Below, one piece after another: positions 37,926-46,497 of a stretch of 64,000 nucleotides of DNA. Position 1 is the first letter of the stretch, and each line of letters begins with the position of its first letter. The stretch is from an uncultured Alteromonadaceae bacterium (GTDB lineage Bacteria; Pseudomonadota; Gammaproteobacteria; Enterobacterales; Alteromonadaceae). Location: positions 28,128-92,127 of the forward strand of contig CAJXMO010000017.1 in the NCBI GenBank assembly GCA_913056495.1. The letters are read 5' to 3'. Under the pieces are notes generated by a model. That model made no database searches and was not told where the DNA came from. It saw nothing but the letters and a program-made list of their open reading frames with translations. Made by a program: the position numbers and the translations under genes.

Positions 37926-39215
37926 ATGAAGACACTATCAAAACTATCCGTTTCACTTGTTCTAAGCGGTTTTATAATAGGTTGCAGCCAAGAAGCGCCA
38001 AGTCCGGATTTATCTCAGCCAAAGCTTGTTCGTTTTGCTAACTCCTTAGATATTTCTGCACCTGAGGTTAATTCTGATTTAGTTAAATCAATGAATGTAA
38101 TCATTAGTGAAATGAGTCAAACGATTCATTTGCCACTTAATTTGAATGCAAATATTAAAGCATTTGATCCACAATTTTCGATTGAAAGCGGAGTGAGCAT
38201 TTCGCCGCAAGGTCCGCAGGATTTCAGCCAAGGTCCGGTCGATTATGTATTTACAAAAGGGCAGCGGGCAAAGACTTATCGTGTATTTGCGCAAACGGTT
38301 AATAACCCTATTGTGGAAGGTTATTACGCCGATCCGGAAATTATTTATTCTGAGCGGGATGACAAATATTATTTGTATCCAACCAGTGATGGCTTTCATG
38401 GCTGGTCAGGCACGTATTTTGAAACTTTCTCTAGCCCGGATTTAGTCAACTGGACGAAAGAAGGCACAATATTAGATCTGAAAAAAGATGTTAGCTGGGC
38501 TAATCGGAATGCATGGGCACCATCCGGTATTGAGAAAAAAATAAACGGTGAATATAAATATTTCTATTATTTTACCGCTGCACAAAAAATAGGGGTGGCC
38601 GTTGCGGACAATCCGCAAGGGCCATTTGTGGATTCTGGTGAGCCGTTAATTGATTTTAAACCGGATGGGGTTAAGGGCGGGCAGGAAATTGATCCGGATG
38701 TATTTACCGATCCGGTCTCGGGTAAAAGTTATCTTTATTGGGGGAACGGTTATTTAGCTGTTGCCGAATTAAATGACGATATGACCAGCATTGATAAATC
38801 GACTGTTCAGGTTATGACGCCGGACGCCACATTCCGCGAAGGAGTGGAAGTATTTTTCCGTAATGGTACTTATTATTTTCTGTGGTCTGAAGACGATACC
38901 CGCTCTCCAAATTACAGAGTTCGTTATGCAACGTCAGATTCACCAATGGGCTCATTAACCATTAGTGAAGATAATTTGGTGATTGCAAAAGACGAAGCTA
39001 AAGAAATTTTTGCAACCGGTCATAACTCAGTAATTAATAAAGCAGGTACAGGTGAGTGGTTTATCGTTTATCACAGATTTAATCGTCCAAATGGATTATT
39101 TATGGGTGGTGATGCTGGTTTTCATCGTGAAGTCTGTATCGATAAATTAGCGTTTGATGCAGATGGGAAAATCATTCGGGTAGAACCAACACTAGCAGGC
39201 ATTAGCCAGGACTAG
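37926..39215 (+). CDS. GH43 lipoprotein with N-terminal DUF5018-like domain
   Basis: A 429-residue lipoprotein (FIIGCSQEA, Cys20). Residues about 30-125 resemble the Ig-like DUF5018-type module seen before many surface glycosidases (SPQGPQDFSQGPVDY, FTKGQRAKTYRVF). The GH43 domain follows: VEGYYADPEIIY (base Asp), AWAPSGIEKK, EIDPDVFTD (second Asp), and FREGVEVFFRNG (acid Glu), ending FHREVCIDKLAFD. This motif set recalls beta-xylosidase/arabinofuranosidase subfamilies that act on oligosaccharides. It is the last member of the ECF-type set in this direction. Confidence 0.85.
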   Translation: MKTLSKLSVSLVLSGFIIGCSQEAPSPDLSQPKLVRFANSLDISAPEVNSDLVKSMNVIISEMSQTIHLPLNLNANIKAFDPQFSIESGVSISPQGPQDFSQGPVDYVFTKGQRAKTYRVFAQTVNNPIVEGYYADPEIIYSERDDKYYLYPTSDGFHGWSGTYFETFSSPDLVNWTKEGTILDLKKDVSWANRNAWAPSGIEKKINGEYKYFYYFTAAQKIGVAVADNPQGPFVDSGEPLIDFKPDGVKGGQEIDPDVFTDPVSGKSYLYWGNGYLAVAELNDDMTSIDKSTVQVMTPDATFREGVEVFFRNGTYYFLWSEDDTRSPNYRVRYATSDSPMGSLTISEDNLVIAKDEAKEIFATGHNSVINKAGTGEWFIVYHRFNRPNGLFMGGDAGFHREVCIDKLAFDADGKIIRVEPTLAGISQD

Positions 39216-39680
39216 GCTAATACATTAGTACTTTTATTAAGGTTGGAGCGTTATATATGCCCAAGCTACTTGAATATACGAGATTTTAGCCTTGCCCTTG
39301 GGAGCTTCACAGCACTTCTATTACTGCGTTATGTTAATTTGAAAGGTGCTTACATTCCTGTTTTAACATTCTTTGTACTATAAACGTTGTGATAGCTATC
39401 AAACATGTATCTTTAAGTAATTTGGGTATCGATTCAACTTTCAGACACAATGATAAAGTGCAATTTTTCATTGAGTCTCGTTCAAATTTAATCAGTTAAC
39501 CCGGTTATCTAATTATTACCAAATTTGGTTGGATCAATTATGACTTCTTCGTTTAGTCAAAGTCTCTGAAATCATAGTTGATCACAACCAATGTTTTTAT
39601 CTGTTTTCTTTGTTTAATATTTGTTATATAGTTGGAATTTGTGAAATCGTTTACATTTTTATGGTGATAAGGAAACTCTG
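39216..39680. other. 465-bp intergenic region
   Basis: No coding frame is convincing. I see no terminator with a good T-run, no ECF-type motif and no clear repeat. It separates the ECF-type regulon from the cupin gene. Confidence 0.45.
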
Positions 39681-40106
39681 ATGAATATAATACGTTATAT
39701 AACCTGGTGTATGGCTATGGTCTGTTCTGCGTGTTTTGCCGCACCTGATATCGATACGGGTGTTGTGACTCAAGAAACGGCTAAAACACAAACCTTTGAA
39801 TGGGGTAAGTTGATAAGCTATTTTGAGGGTGAATCTTATGCGACTAAAGATGCGCTAACCGCTGTTGCTATTATCAATCCGGGGATGGAAATTCATCCGC
39901 CTCACAAACACTATGAAGAAGAATATTTAATGGTGGTAGAAGGTGAGGGCACCTGGAGTGTGATGGGAAAAGAATTTAAAGCCAAAGCGGGTGATATTTT
40001 ATACGCTAAACCTTGGGATTTGCACGGCATTTCAAATACAAGCGACAAGCCACTTAAGTTCGTTGTTTTTAAATGGGGTTATAAGCCACCTGTTGCTAAA
40101 AACTAA
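39681..40106 (+). CDS. secreted cupin-domain protein
   Basis: A 141-residue protein with a signal peptide (to about residue 20, CFAA). The cupin_2 barrel motifs are HPPHKHYEEEYLMVVEGEG (metal His, His, Glu) and GDILYAKPWDLHGISN (second His). Such small periplasmic cupins sit beside sugar-degradation genes and may bind or isomerise sugars or uronates, for example the KdgF-like role in unsaturated uronate handling, but the motif alone cannot decide. It lies between the two glycan modules; a link to pectin-derived uronates is a guess. Confidence 0.85.
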   Translation: MNIIRYITWCMAMVCSACFAAPDIDTGVVTQETAKTQTFEWGKLISYFEGESYATKDALTAVAIINPGMEIHPPHKHYEEEYLMVVEGEGTWSVMGKEFKAKAGDILYAKPWDLHGISNTSDKPLKFVVFKWGYKPPVAKN

Positions 40107-40166
40107 GTTTGATTGTGGTCAATGGTTCATGCAATTAACCCGTCATTTGCGCTGGTGTTTGAATGG

Positions 40167-40727
40167 TTAATCTTGGTTTGCAAACCTGATACTGCTTTTT
40201 AAATTAGGCCAGACATCTTGTATTTCGTATATTTTTGTCTGGCCATTGTCGACCACACAATGTGGATCAGTTGAATAGAGTTGTCGACCTCTGATTACAT
40301 GAACCACGTCTTCATAATTTAAATTATCCAAATCGGTTACCCCAAAATGCCATTCTTTGCCATTATAGGCGCTCAGCATAAACTGAGCGGCGGCATGACC
40401 CTCTGCACCTTTGTCGTTAATGGCAATATTCATTAGCCGGTTAACAGAGCGAGAATAATCCGTATAACTGGTATCATCATTATGGGTTGGCTTGACGTCT
40501 GGTTCTGCGGTTTCGGTTGGTTTTTCATGTGTTTTGCTGTCAGGCCCGTTTAAACTGCTATCAAAACTGTCGAGGTTCGCAGCGAAAGATTCATCTTCGC
40601 TATGTAAGCTGATGATCTCTTCTTCGAACTGCTCTAAGCTTTGTGCGAGTGCATCCAGATCACTGTCATTTTTTTTATCAAGGGATTCATTCTGAAGATC
40701 TAGGTTTTTAGAAAAGAAATCCGGCAT
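40167..40727 (-). CDS. hypothetical acidic cytoplasmic protein
   Basis: GTG 40739 and ATG 40727 (MPDFFSKN) are in frame; ATG is chosen because GAGATTAAAG precedes it. The 186-residue protein has a low-complexity acidic, Ser-rich first half (LDALAQSLEQFEEEIISL) and a more ordered second half (YSRSVNRLMNIAINDKG, AAQFMLSAYNGKEWHFG). No signal, no helix in the membrane, and I do not recognise the family. The downstream 394 bp hold only a bidirectional terminator. Confidence 0.65.
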   Translation of the reverse strand: MPDFFSKNLDLQNESLDKKNDSDLDALAQSLEQFEEEIISLHSEDESFAANLDSFDSSLNGPDSKTHEKPTETAEPDVKPTHNDDTSYTDYSRSVNRLMNIAINDKGAEGHAAAQFMLSAYNGKEWHFGVTDLDNLNYEDVVHVIRGRQLYSTDPHCVVDNGQTKIYEIQDVWPNLKSSIRFANQD

Positions 40728-41064
40728 CTTTAATCTCACTTAAACTTTGTCGAAAATTGTTTCACCTTACGTAATCCGTCTGGTATGCGGGGTATACCCG
40801 AAAAACCATAGCTGACTACACTTACTATAGTCCAGATTTGTGGATGACTCCATTAATCTGTTAGGTGTATTTTATGCAAATAATAATAATGACTTATTTT
40901 AAAGAACCCTTGCTGGTATCTAACACGGACTTTTACTATTGGGCAAACTCATGGGGATATATTTAAAATTGTATTTGAGGATTTATCCAGCTGGAATACT
41001 GAGCCAGAAGCTGAGATCACGCCATAAATTAACTTAACCAGGCGTGCCTTTAACTCAATAAATT

Positions 41065-41103
41065 AAACCCTCTGCGTTTATTTAAAGGCAGAGGGTTTTT
41101 TAT
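41065..41103. terminator. terminator near S9 peptidase stop
   Basis: AACCCTCTGC pairs with GCAGAGGGTT around a 12-base loop; T-rich on the plus strand (TTTTTTATT) and TTTAATTT on the minus strand. It probably ends the minus-strand S9 gene. The 40740-41064 stretch beside it holds no gene I can support. Confidence 0.75.
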
Positions 41104-41133
41104 TGAGTTTAGGCTGTTAACCTGACTTTATCT

Positions 41134-43053
41134 TTATAAATATTGGGCCAGAAATGCTTCCATGGCTTTAAAGGTCACTAATCTGTCTTCTGCATTAGAC
41201 AGGTGGTGATTAGCGTCTTCCAACTCTATGTACTGAACCTGTTTCTTTTTGCTTTTTAATTCATCATACATCAATTCACTCTGTTCGGGTCTGACCCGGC
41301 GATCTTTGCTGCCGTGGATCAGCAATACAGGAATATTTATTTTGTCAGCATGATTGACCGGCGAGTATTCAGCAAGAAAATCTTCGTCATCACCTATCAT
41401 TTTTTTGACGACTTCATGATTCGAAAAGTAGCGTGATGCGTCTACCAATTCTTGCAAATCACTGACACCAGCAAAGCTGATTGCACACTGATACAGTTCA
41501 GGCGTTTTGACCGCGCCCATTAATGCGGCATAACCACCATAACTGGCGCCGACAATACACATGCGTTTAGGATCTGCATAGCCTTGCTTAATGGCCCAGT
41601 TGGCCGCATCTTCAATGTCATCCTGCATGGCCTGTCCCCAGCCTTTTAAGCCTTGCTTCATAAATTCTAGGCCATACCCGTATGAACCACGAAAGTTCAT
41701 TTGCAAAACGGCATATCCGCGGTTAGCAAAAAATTGAGCCCAATAATCAAAGCCGTCGGTGTCTGCAGAAATCGGGCCGCCATGAGGGAGGATAATAGTC
41801 GGCAGGTTTTTTTGGACCTCGGAATTGGGTAGCGTCAAATACCCCTCTATTTTAAGGCCGTCTCTGGCTTTGTATTCAATTTGTTGTCGTTCGGCTAAAT
41901 ACTCGGGTGCAAGCTCTGAAAATCGGCTGCCAAAATACGCAATTTTTTTCTGTTTAATATTGCCCATAAAATAAACACCCGGTTCAGTCGAACTGGTAGC
42001 TAAAACAAAATAAATATTGCTATCTGCGCTCATCTCGACAATCTTGTTTTTTGTATCAGGTAAAACTTTATCGATTTGTTTAACTAACTGCTTTCTTTGT
42101 TTGTCCCAGATATAGTTTCCGACACCAATCACTTCCCGGGTTTTGTAATTTCTAATCAGGCGCGATGATACATCATACTTTTTACTGCTGTATATTCGCT
42201 CACGTTTAAGTTCAGGGTCGCTCAGGTCAACTTTAAATACCGCTCTGCGGCCTTCGTGATTGGCAGTCACATACAGAATATTAGGGTTACTGTCAAAACC
42301 TATAGGCCAGACTTCATCTTCGTCAAATGCGCCAAATTCCCATAGGGTTCTGAACGCCTCATCTGTATTCTTGCGTTCAATAATTTTATAGCTGGCGTCG
42401 TCATTGACAATACCGATACGTACATTATGTTGCTCATCTGTGATCCAGCCAGTGACGTCATTAACTGCTGATTGAACGACTTTGTTATGATTTTTACCGT
42501 GAATCGATACTTTTACGACGCTCGGAAAATAATAATCTGCTGAGGTTGAGGCGCCGGGCAGCGACATGAGTATATGATCCGGATCTTCGGGTAAATAATC
42601 GACTACTCTGGACATAATATTTGAGATATAGCTCAGGTTGTCGATATAGTGTAAAGATAAAACTGGTTTGAATTTTTTTTCAAAGATATTGAATTTCATC
42701 AATCTGGTTTTTTTCAGGCTGAGGCCTCCAATATTATCTGTATACAAAACTTCAACCAAAAGGTCATCATTATTGGCCCAGTTCAGGCCTGAAATAATAA
42801 AATCTTTATCTTCAGAAAATGCTAGATTAAATACGCCCATAGAAATTAAATCCACGTATTTAATCGCTGTTCCTATGGCGCCGTCATGTTTCATTCTGGA
42901 GAGCATGACAGCTTGCTTGCCATCCGGTGAAATCTCGATATGGCTGATATCCGGCTTGCTAGCAAACGCTTCTGTCTGAATATATGTGTTTTTTGCGAAC
43001 AAGTTAAAACTGGCCAGCAAACTAAAACACAGGCTGATAATTACTTTCTTCAT
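41134..43053 (-). CDS. S9C-type prolyl-oligopeptidase-like peptidase
   Basis: The frame opens at 43101, but ATG 43053 (MKKVIISLCFSLLAS) has AGGAAAGG upstream and begins a signal peptide, giving 639 residues. An N-terminal beta-propeller (about 30-380) precedes an alpha/beta-hydrolase domain: GASYGGYAALMG (nucleophile Ser near 503), HGSKDRRVRPEQSELMYD (Asp), ANHHLSNAED (His). It is an exported aminopeptidase/acylaminoacyl-type enzyme. Its place between glycan genes may be chance. A perfect stem-loop separates it from the BNR_4 gene upstream. Confidence 0.9.
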   Translation of the reverse strand: MKKVIISLCFSLLASFNLFAKNTYIQTEAFASKPDISHIEISPDGKQAVMLSRMKHDGAIGTAIKYVDLISMGVFNLAFSEDKDFIISGLNWANNDDLLVEVLYTDNIGGLSLKKTRLMKFNIFEKKFKPVLSLHYIDNLSYISNIMSRVVDYLPEDPDHILMSLPGASTSADYYFPSVVKVSIHGKNHNKVVQSAVNDVTGWITDEQHNVRIGIVNDDASYKIIERKNTDEAFRTLWEFGAFDEDEVWPIGFDSNPNILYVTANHEGRRAVFKVDLSDPELKRERIYSSKKYDVSSRLIRNYKTREVIGVGNYIWDKQRKQLVKQIDKVLPDTKNKIVEMSADSNIYFVLATSSTEPGVYFMGNIKQKKIAYFGSRFSELAPEYLAERQQIEYKARDGLKIEGYLTLPNSEVQKNLPTIILPHGGPISADTDGFDYWAQFFANRGYAVLQMNFRGSYGYGLEFMKQGLKGWGQAMQDDIEDAANWAIKQGYADPKRMCIVGASYGGYAALMGAVKTPELYQCAISFAGVSDLQELVDASRYFSNHEVVKKMIGDDEDFLAEYSPVNHADKINIPVLLIHGSKDRRVRPEQSELMYDELKSKKKQVQYIELEDANHHLSNAEDRLVTFKAMEAFLAQYL

Positions 43054-43116
43054 CCTTAACCCTTTCCTGTTATATCTATTTGACGTTTTGTGTGCATGCA
43101 CCCATTCAGAAGGTGC

Positions 43117-43153
43117 AAATAAGTGACTAAAAGCAAGCTTTAGTCACTTATTT
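43117..43153 (-). terminator. AT-rich terminator after BNR_4 gene
   Basis: A perfect 15-bp stem (AAATAAGTGACTAAA with its complement) and 7-base loop. It lies 23 bp past the BNR_4 stop on the minus strand. T-run short. Confidence 0.6.
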
Positions 43154-43175
43154 AATAGTATGAATCCCTGTTAAA

Positions 43176-44552
43176 TTATTGAACGCGCCAGCTCAAAACA
43201 CTGATTGGCTTGGCTGCCACATCCGCGGCTTGATTATCGTTACCATCGAGCTGAACAACATCCTGTACCAGCATATTTAAGGTGTGATGGCGTTGCCACT
43301 GAATCGGATCGATTGAAGGTTCCCAGGCCCCGAATGATTGACTATATAGCGTTTCCGTTTGCCATTTATTGGGTTGAAGTGGATCAATTGTATGAATTTT
43401 TATATCTTTGGCCGGATCATCACGGTGCACTAAATATATACGATCCTGTTTATCACGGTTATCAATTAATAAAACCGCGCGTGACCAGGGCGGATTTTTG
43501 GTCCCGATGCCAGACAGTGAAAAATTTTGTTTAGATTCCGGTCCTTTAAAAGTCTGCCATTGTTTGCCGTTGAATCTGACCACATTAAAGGCTGGCGCCT
43601 GAGTTGGGCTATCAGCCCAATAACTGGTTATATAAGGCAAGCTACTTTCATCTGCGGTAATAAACGGCGGATTCATGAGTTTATGGTTCTGGTCAATTTT
43701 TTTTATAACATCTGAGTTATTCAGTCGAATCGGTAATTGGTAAGTTTGACCCGATATGGTTTGCCAGGTTTTCCCCTGATCTACAGATTGGGCATACATA
43801 AGGTCATGGTTGGTTGCAACGTCCGGCGTTTCCCGCCAAATCCAGGCTAAATGCAAAACATCGTTTTGATCGACCGTCATATCCCAATAAGCGCTGCGCT
43901 GGCCTTCTCCGTCAATCAAAGCCGTATGCAGGCGTTGCCATTTTTGTTGCTTAACATCATATTGATTCATCACAAGTGTACCTCGCCCTGAGCCACCGTC
44001 TCGATACTGAAACAGAATATCGCCGTTTGATAAGGCATAAAATTGAGGATAGGTTACACTTTTTTCTTGCTGGCCCAGCATGTTGGACCTAATCAGTTTA
44101 AGGCTACCCGGCTGTTTGCTTTTGGCATAATTGAGTGGATTATTATGATGATCCCAGGACACATGTAAATAGCCCTCACCGTCAACAACCAGACTGATGT
44201 GATTATGAGCATCATTAACATTACCGGTAAACTCTGTGGTGTGTAGTTGCCAGTTCTGGCTATCCAGTTTTCTTTTTGCAATCACCAGATATGCATCTTT
44301 ATTATAAAACCCTGTGTATTGAGTATTTTGATGGGTATACAGGGTTTGCTTGACACCGGAAAGCACATTAACCGAACTACCGGAAAACGCATTATCACTA
44401 ATTTGAATAAGTTGGCTTGTGTTTTTATCGACAGGTTCGCTCTCACTAACAGAGTCAGCACAGGCGCTTAATAATGTGCAACATAGAAATGCGGGTATCA
44501 AGGTTGAACTTTGTTTAAGTATTTTTAGCTGGGCTTTAAAGATTGATTTCAT
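43176..44552 (-). CDS. BNR_4-type seven-bladed propeller enzyme, lipoprotein
   Basis: A 458-residue lipoprotein (TLLSACADS, Cys31). It resembles the BNR_4 propellers that include GH145 rhamnosidases and PL24/PL25 ulvan lyases: AHNHISLVVDGEGYLHVSWDHH has the paired His motifs (His116/118, His135/136), and YRDGGSGRGTLV and YWDMTVDQNDVLHLAWIWRE are later blade motifs. Family members act on linkages between rhamnose and uronic acid. In a locus with PL11, CE12 and GH51, a role on the rhamnogalacturonan or arabinogalactan rhamnose caps is plausible. The exact family, hydrolase or lyase, needs comparison with characterised members. Confidence 0.72.
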   Translation of the reverse strand: MKSIFKAQLKILKQSSTLIPAFLCCTLLSACADSVSESEPVDKNTSQLIQISDNAFSGSSVNVLSGVKQTLYTHQNTQYTGFYNKDAYLVIAKRKLDSQNWQLHTTEFTGNVNDAHNHISLVVDGEGYLHVSWDHHNNPLNYAKSKQPGSLKLIRSNMLGQQEKSVTYPQFYALSNGDILFQYRDGGSGRGTLVMNQYDVKQQKWQRLHTALIDGEGQRSAYWDMTVDQNDVLHLAWIWRETPDVATNHDLMYAQSVDQGKTWQTISGQTYQLPIRLNNSDVIKKIDQNHKLMNPPFITADESSLPYITSYWADSPTQAPAFNVVRFNGKQWQTFKGPESKQNFSLSGIGTKNPPWSRAVLLIDNRDKQDRIYLVHRDDPAKDIKIHTIDPLQPNKWQTETLYSQSFGAWEPSIDPIQWQRHHTLNMLVQDVVQLDGNDNQAADVAAKPISVLSWRVQ

Positions 44553-44630
44553 AACAGATGTTTTCTTTTTATGTAGTTGCTACCCGGACACATGAATAAT
44601 GTTGTCCGGGCAGGCTTTAACGGGTACGGA

Positions 44631-46187
44631 TTAGTATAATTTTACGACAGTGACAGAGGCTGCCGGTAAATTGAAATTGAGTTTACCTGATTTTACTTTT
44701 GTTTGATAATCAACAGGTTTTACCCGATTGGGATTAGCAAAGGTGTTGTGTGCATCTAATTTATTTGCAGTAAGCTGTTGCCCTTTTGCATATTTGAGCT
44801 TTTCACCATTGAGCGTCAAGAAAACATCAGAAGTTTCAGTTGCGGATAAGTTTACCAACGCCAGATAGGTATTACCATCCTGTCCTTTGGCTGCCGAGAT
44901 AGTAACGGCAGGTATAGTGTCATCGCCAATTTTTTCATATGCCATCTGCTCAGTATGAACCGTTAAAGCGGTTGCATCCTGAAATGGGGTATACATCTGA
45001 TAAGCATAATAAGTTGGTGTGAGCAGCATTTTTTCTTTGTCGGTCAAAATCATCGCTTGCAACACATTGACCATTTGCGCGATATTGGTCATATGAACTC
45101 GCTCGGCATATTTGTGAAAAATATTAAAATTAGCCGCGGCGACTACCGCATCGCGAATGGTATTTTGTTGGTATAAAAAGCCAGGCTCCCGTCCTGGCTC
45201 TGCATCGTACCAGGTACCCCATTCATCCACATAAAAACCTATTTTGCCTTCCGGATCATTTTGCTCTAATACTTGCAGATTTTTTGCGATGTAATCATCA
45301 ATCTTTAACGTATTTACGATAGTTGAGTTCCATTCTGATACTGGGAAGTCTATCGCTTTACCCTTTTCCTGCCACTGACCTTTTGGCAAGGTATAATAAT
45401 GGTAAGAAATAGCATCCATGTTACGTGTAATATTTTTGCTGAGTACGTCTGTCCATTCCAGTCCGCGCGCATTGCCACTGCCGCCACTGGCTATAAATTT
45501 GGGTCTGTGTCCTTTAGGCGTTTTTAAAAAAGTAGCCCAGTGCATATATAAATCGGCGTAATATTCCGGGCGCATATGTCCGCCACAGCCCCAGGCTTCG
45601 TTACCAATCGCAAAATAATCAACTTTAAATGGCGCTTCGCGGCCGTTTTGTCGCCTTTCATTGGCCAGCGTTGAGTTTTTATCTGAAGTCATGTATTCAA
45701 GCCATTCAGCCATTTCACGTGGTGTGCCTGTGCCAAGGTTACCGTTCACATAGGTCTCAGCGCCAACCATTTCAGCCAGCTCAAAAAATTCGTGTGTTCC
45801 AAACTCATTGGTTTCTTCAACGCCACCCCAGTGGGTATTAACTTTTGTCGGTCTTTTCGCAGGATCGCCAATACCGTCGCGCCAGTGGTATTCATCTGCA
45901 AAACAGCCACCTGGCCAGCGCATAAGTGGCACTTTGAGTTCTTTTAACGCTTTAATGACATCGTTTCTAAATCCATTCGTATTGGCAATATTTGAATTTT
46001 TGCTGACCCAGATCCCTTCGTATATGCCGCGGCCCAGATGCTCAACAAACTGCCCATAGATATTCTTATTTATTCTGGGTCCGTCCTGGTTTGTATTGAG
46101 TGTAAATGTTACTTGGTGCTCCGCTTTTACTGAGAGTGAAGTCATCAGCAACATAGAGATAAGGGTCAGTTTGACTGGTTTGATCAT
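44631..46187 (-). CDS. GH51 alpha-L-arabinofuranosidase, exported
   Basis: A 518-residue protein with a signal peptide (1-22, VKAE). The GH51 TIM barrel has MRWPGGCFADEYHWRDGIG (about 89-107), acid/base Glu197 in FAIGNEAWGCGG and nucleophile Glu322 in FYVDEWGTWYD, followed by a C-terminal beta-sandwich. This is the typical exo-acting arabinofuranosidase that trims alpha-1,2/1,3/1,5-linked arabinose. Most GH51 enzymes are cytoplasmic, so the signal peptide is notable and points to the periplasm. It lacks an ECF-type motif. The BNR_4 gene follows 78 bp later, probably in the same unit. Confidence 0.93.
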   Translation of the reverse strand: MIKPVKLTLISMLLMTSLSVKAEHQVTFTLNTNQDGPRINKNIYGQFVEHLGRGIYEGIWVSKNSNIANTNGFRNDVIKALKELKVPLMRWPGGCFADEYHWRDGIGDPAKRPTKVNTHWGGVEETNEFGTHEFFELAEMVGAETYVNGNLGTGTPREMAEWLEYMTSDKNSTLANERRQNGREAPFKVDYFAIGNEAWGCGGHMRPEYYADLYMHWATFLKTPKGHRPKFIASGGSGNARGLEWTDVLSKNITRNMDAISYHYYTLPKGQWQEKGKAIDFPVSEWNSTIVNTLKIDDYIAKNLQVLEQNDPEGKIGFYVDEWGTWYDAEPGREPGFLYQQNTIRDAVVAAANFNIFHKYAERVHMTNIAQMVNVLQAMILTDKEKMLLTPTYYAYQMYTPFQDATALTVHTEQMAYEKIGDDTIPAVTISAAKGQDGNTYLALVNLSATETSDVFLTLNGEKLKYAKGQQLTANKLDAHNTFANPNRVKPVDYQTKVKSGKLNFNLPAASVTVVKLY

Positions 46188-46497
46188 TATTATTGATTCC
46201 TTTTAATGATATTCGATAGCGGTAGTCAGATTCTCAGAGAGTAATCAAACTTCGTCATTTACCAAACGAAAATGATTTAATATTGTTGTCTATATTAACA
46301 ATATAATAATAAAAACTGTAGGTTTGACCAATGTTTACCCGATATTTTTAATGAAATGTTTAATTTATGAATAAAAATGATTGTATTTGACTGGATATGG
46401 GTCAATAATATGAAACGAATTTGTTAACTTATCTGTTTTTTGTTAGCAATGGGTTAAACGTTAAACATAACGCATTAAAATAAAAACGAGGGATATC
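46188..46497. other. divergent promoter region between GH51 and CE12
   Basis: About 310 bp of AT-rich sequence. It has no ECF-type motif. CAAACGAAAATG near 46264 resembles half of one by chance, without the partner at the right distance. Confidence 0.4.

Noticed and set aside
46255..46275. ECF-type -10 half upstream of GH51
   Set aside because: On the minus strand TTCGTTTGG resembles the downstream half, but there is no TTACGG 14 bases before it.
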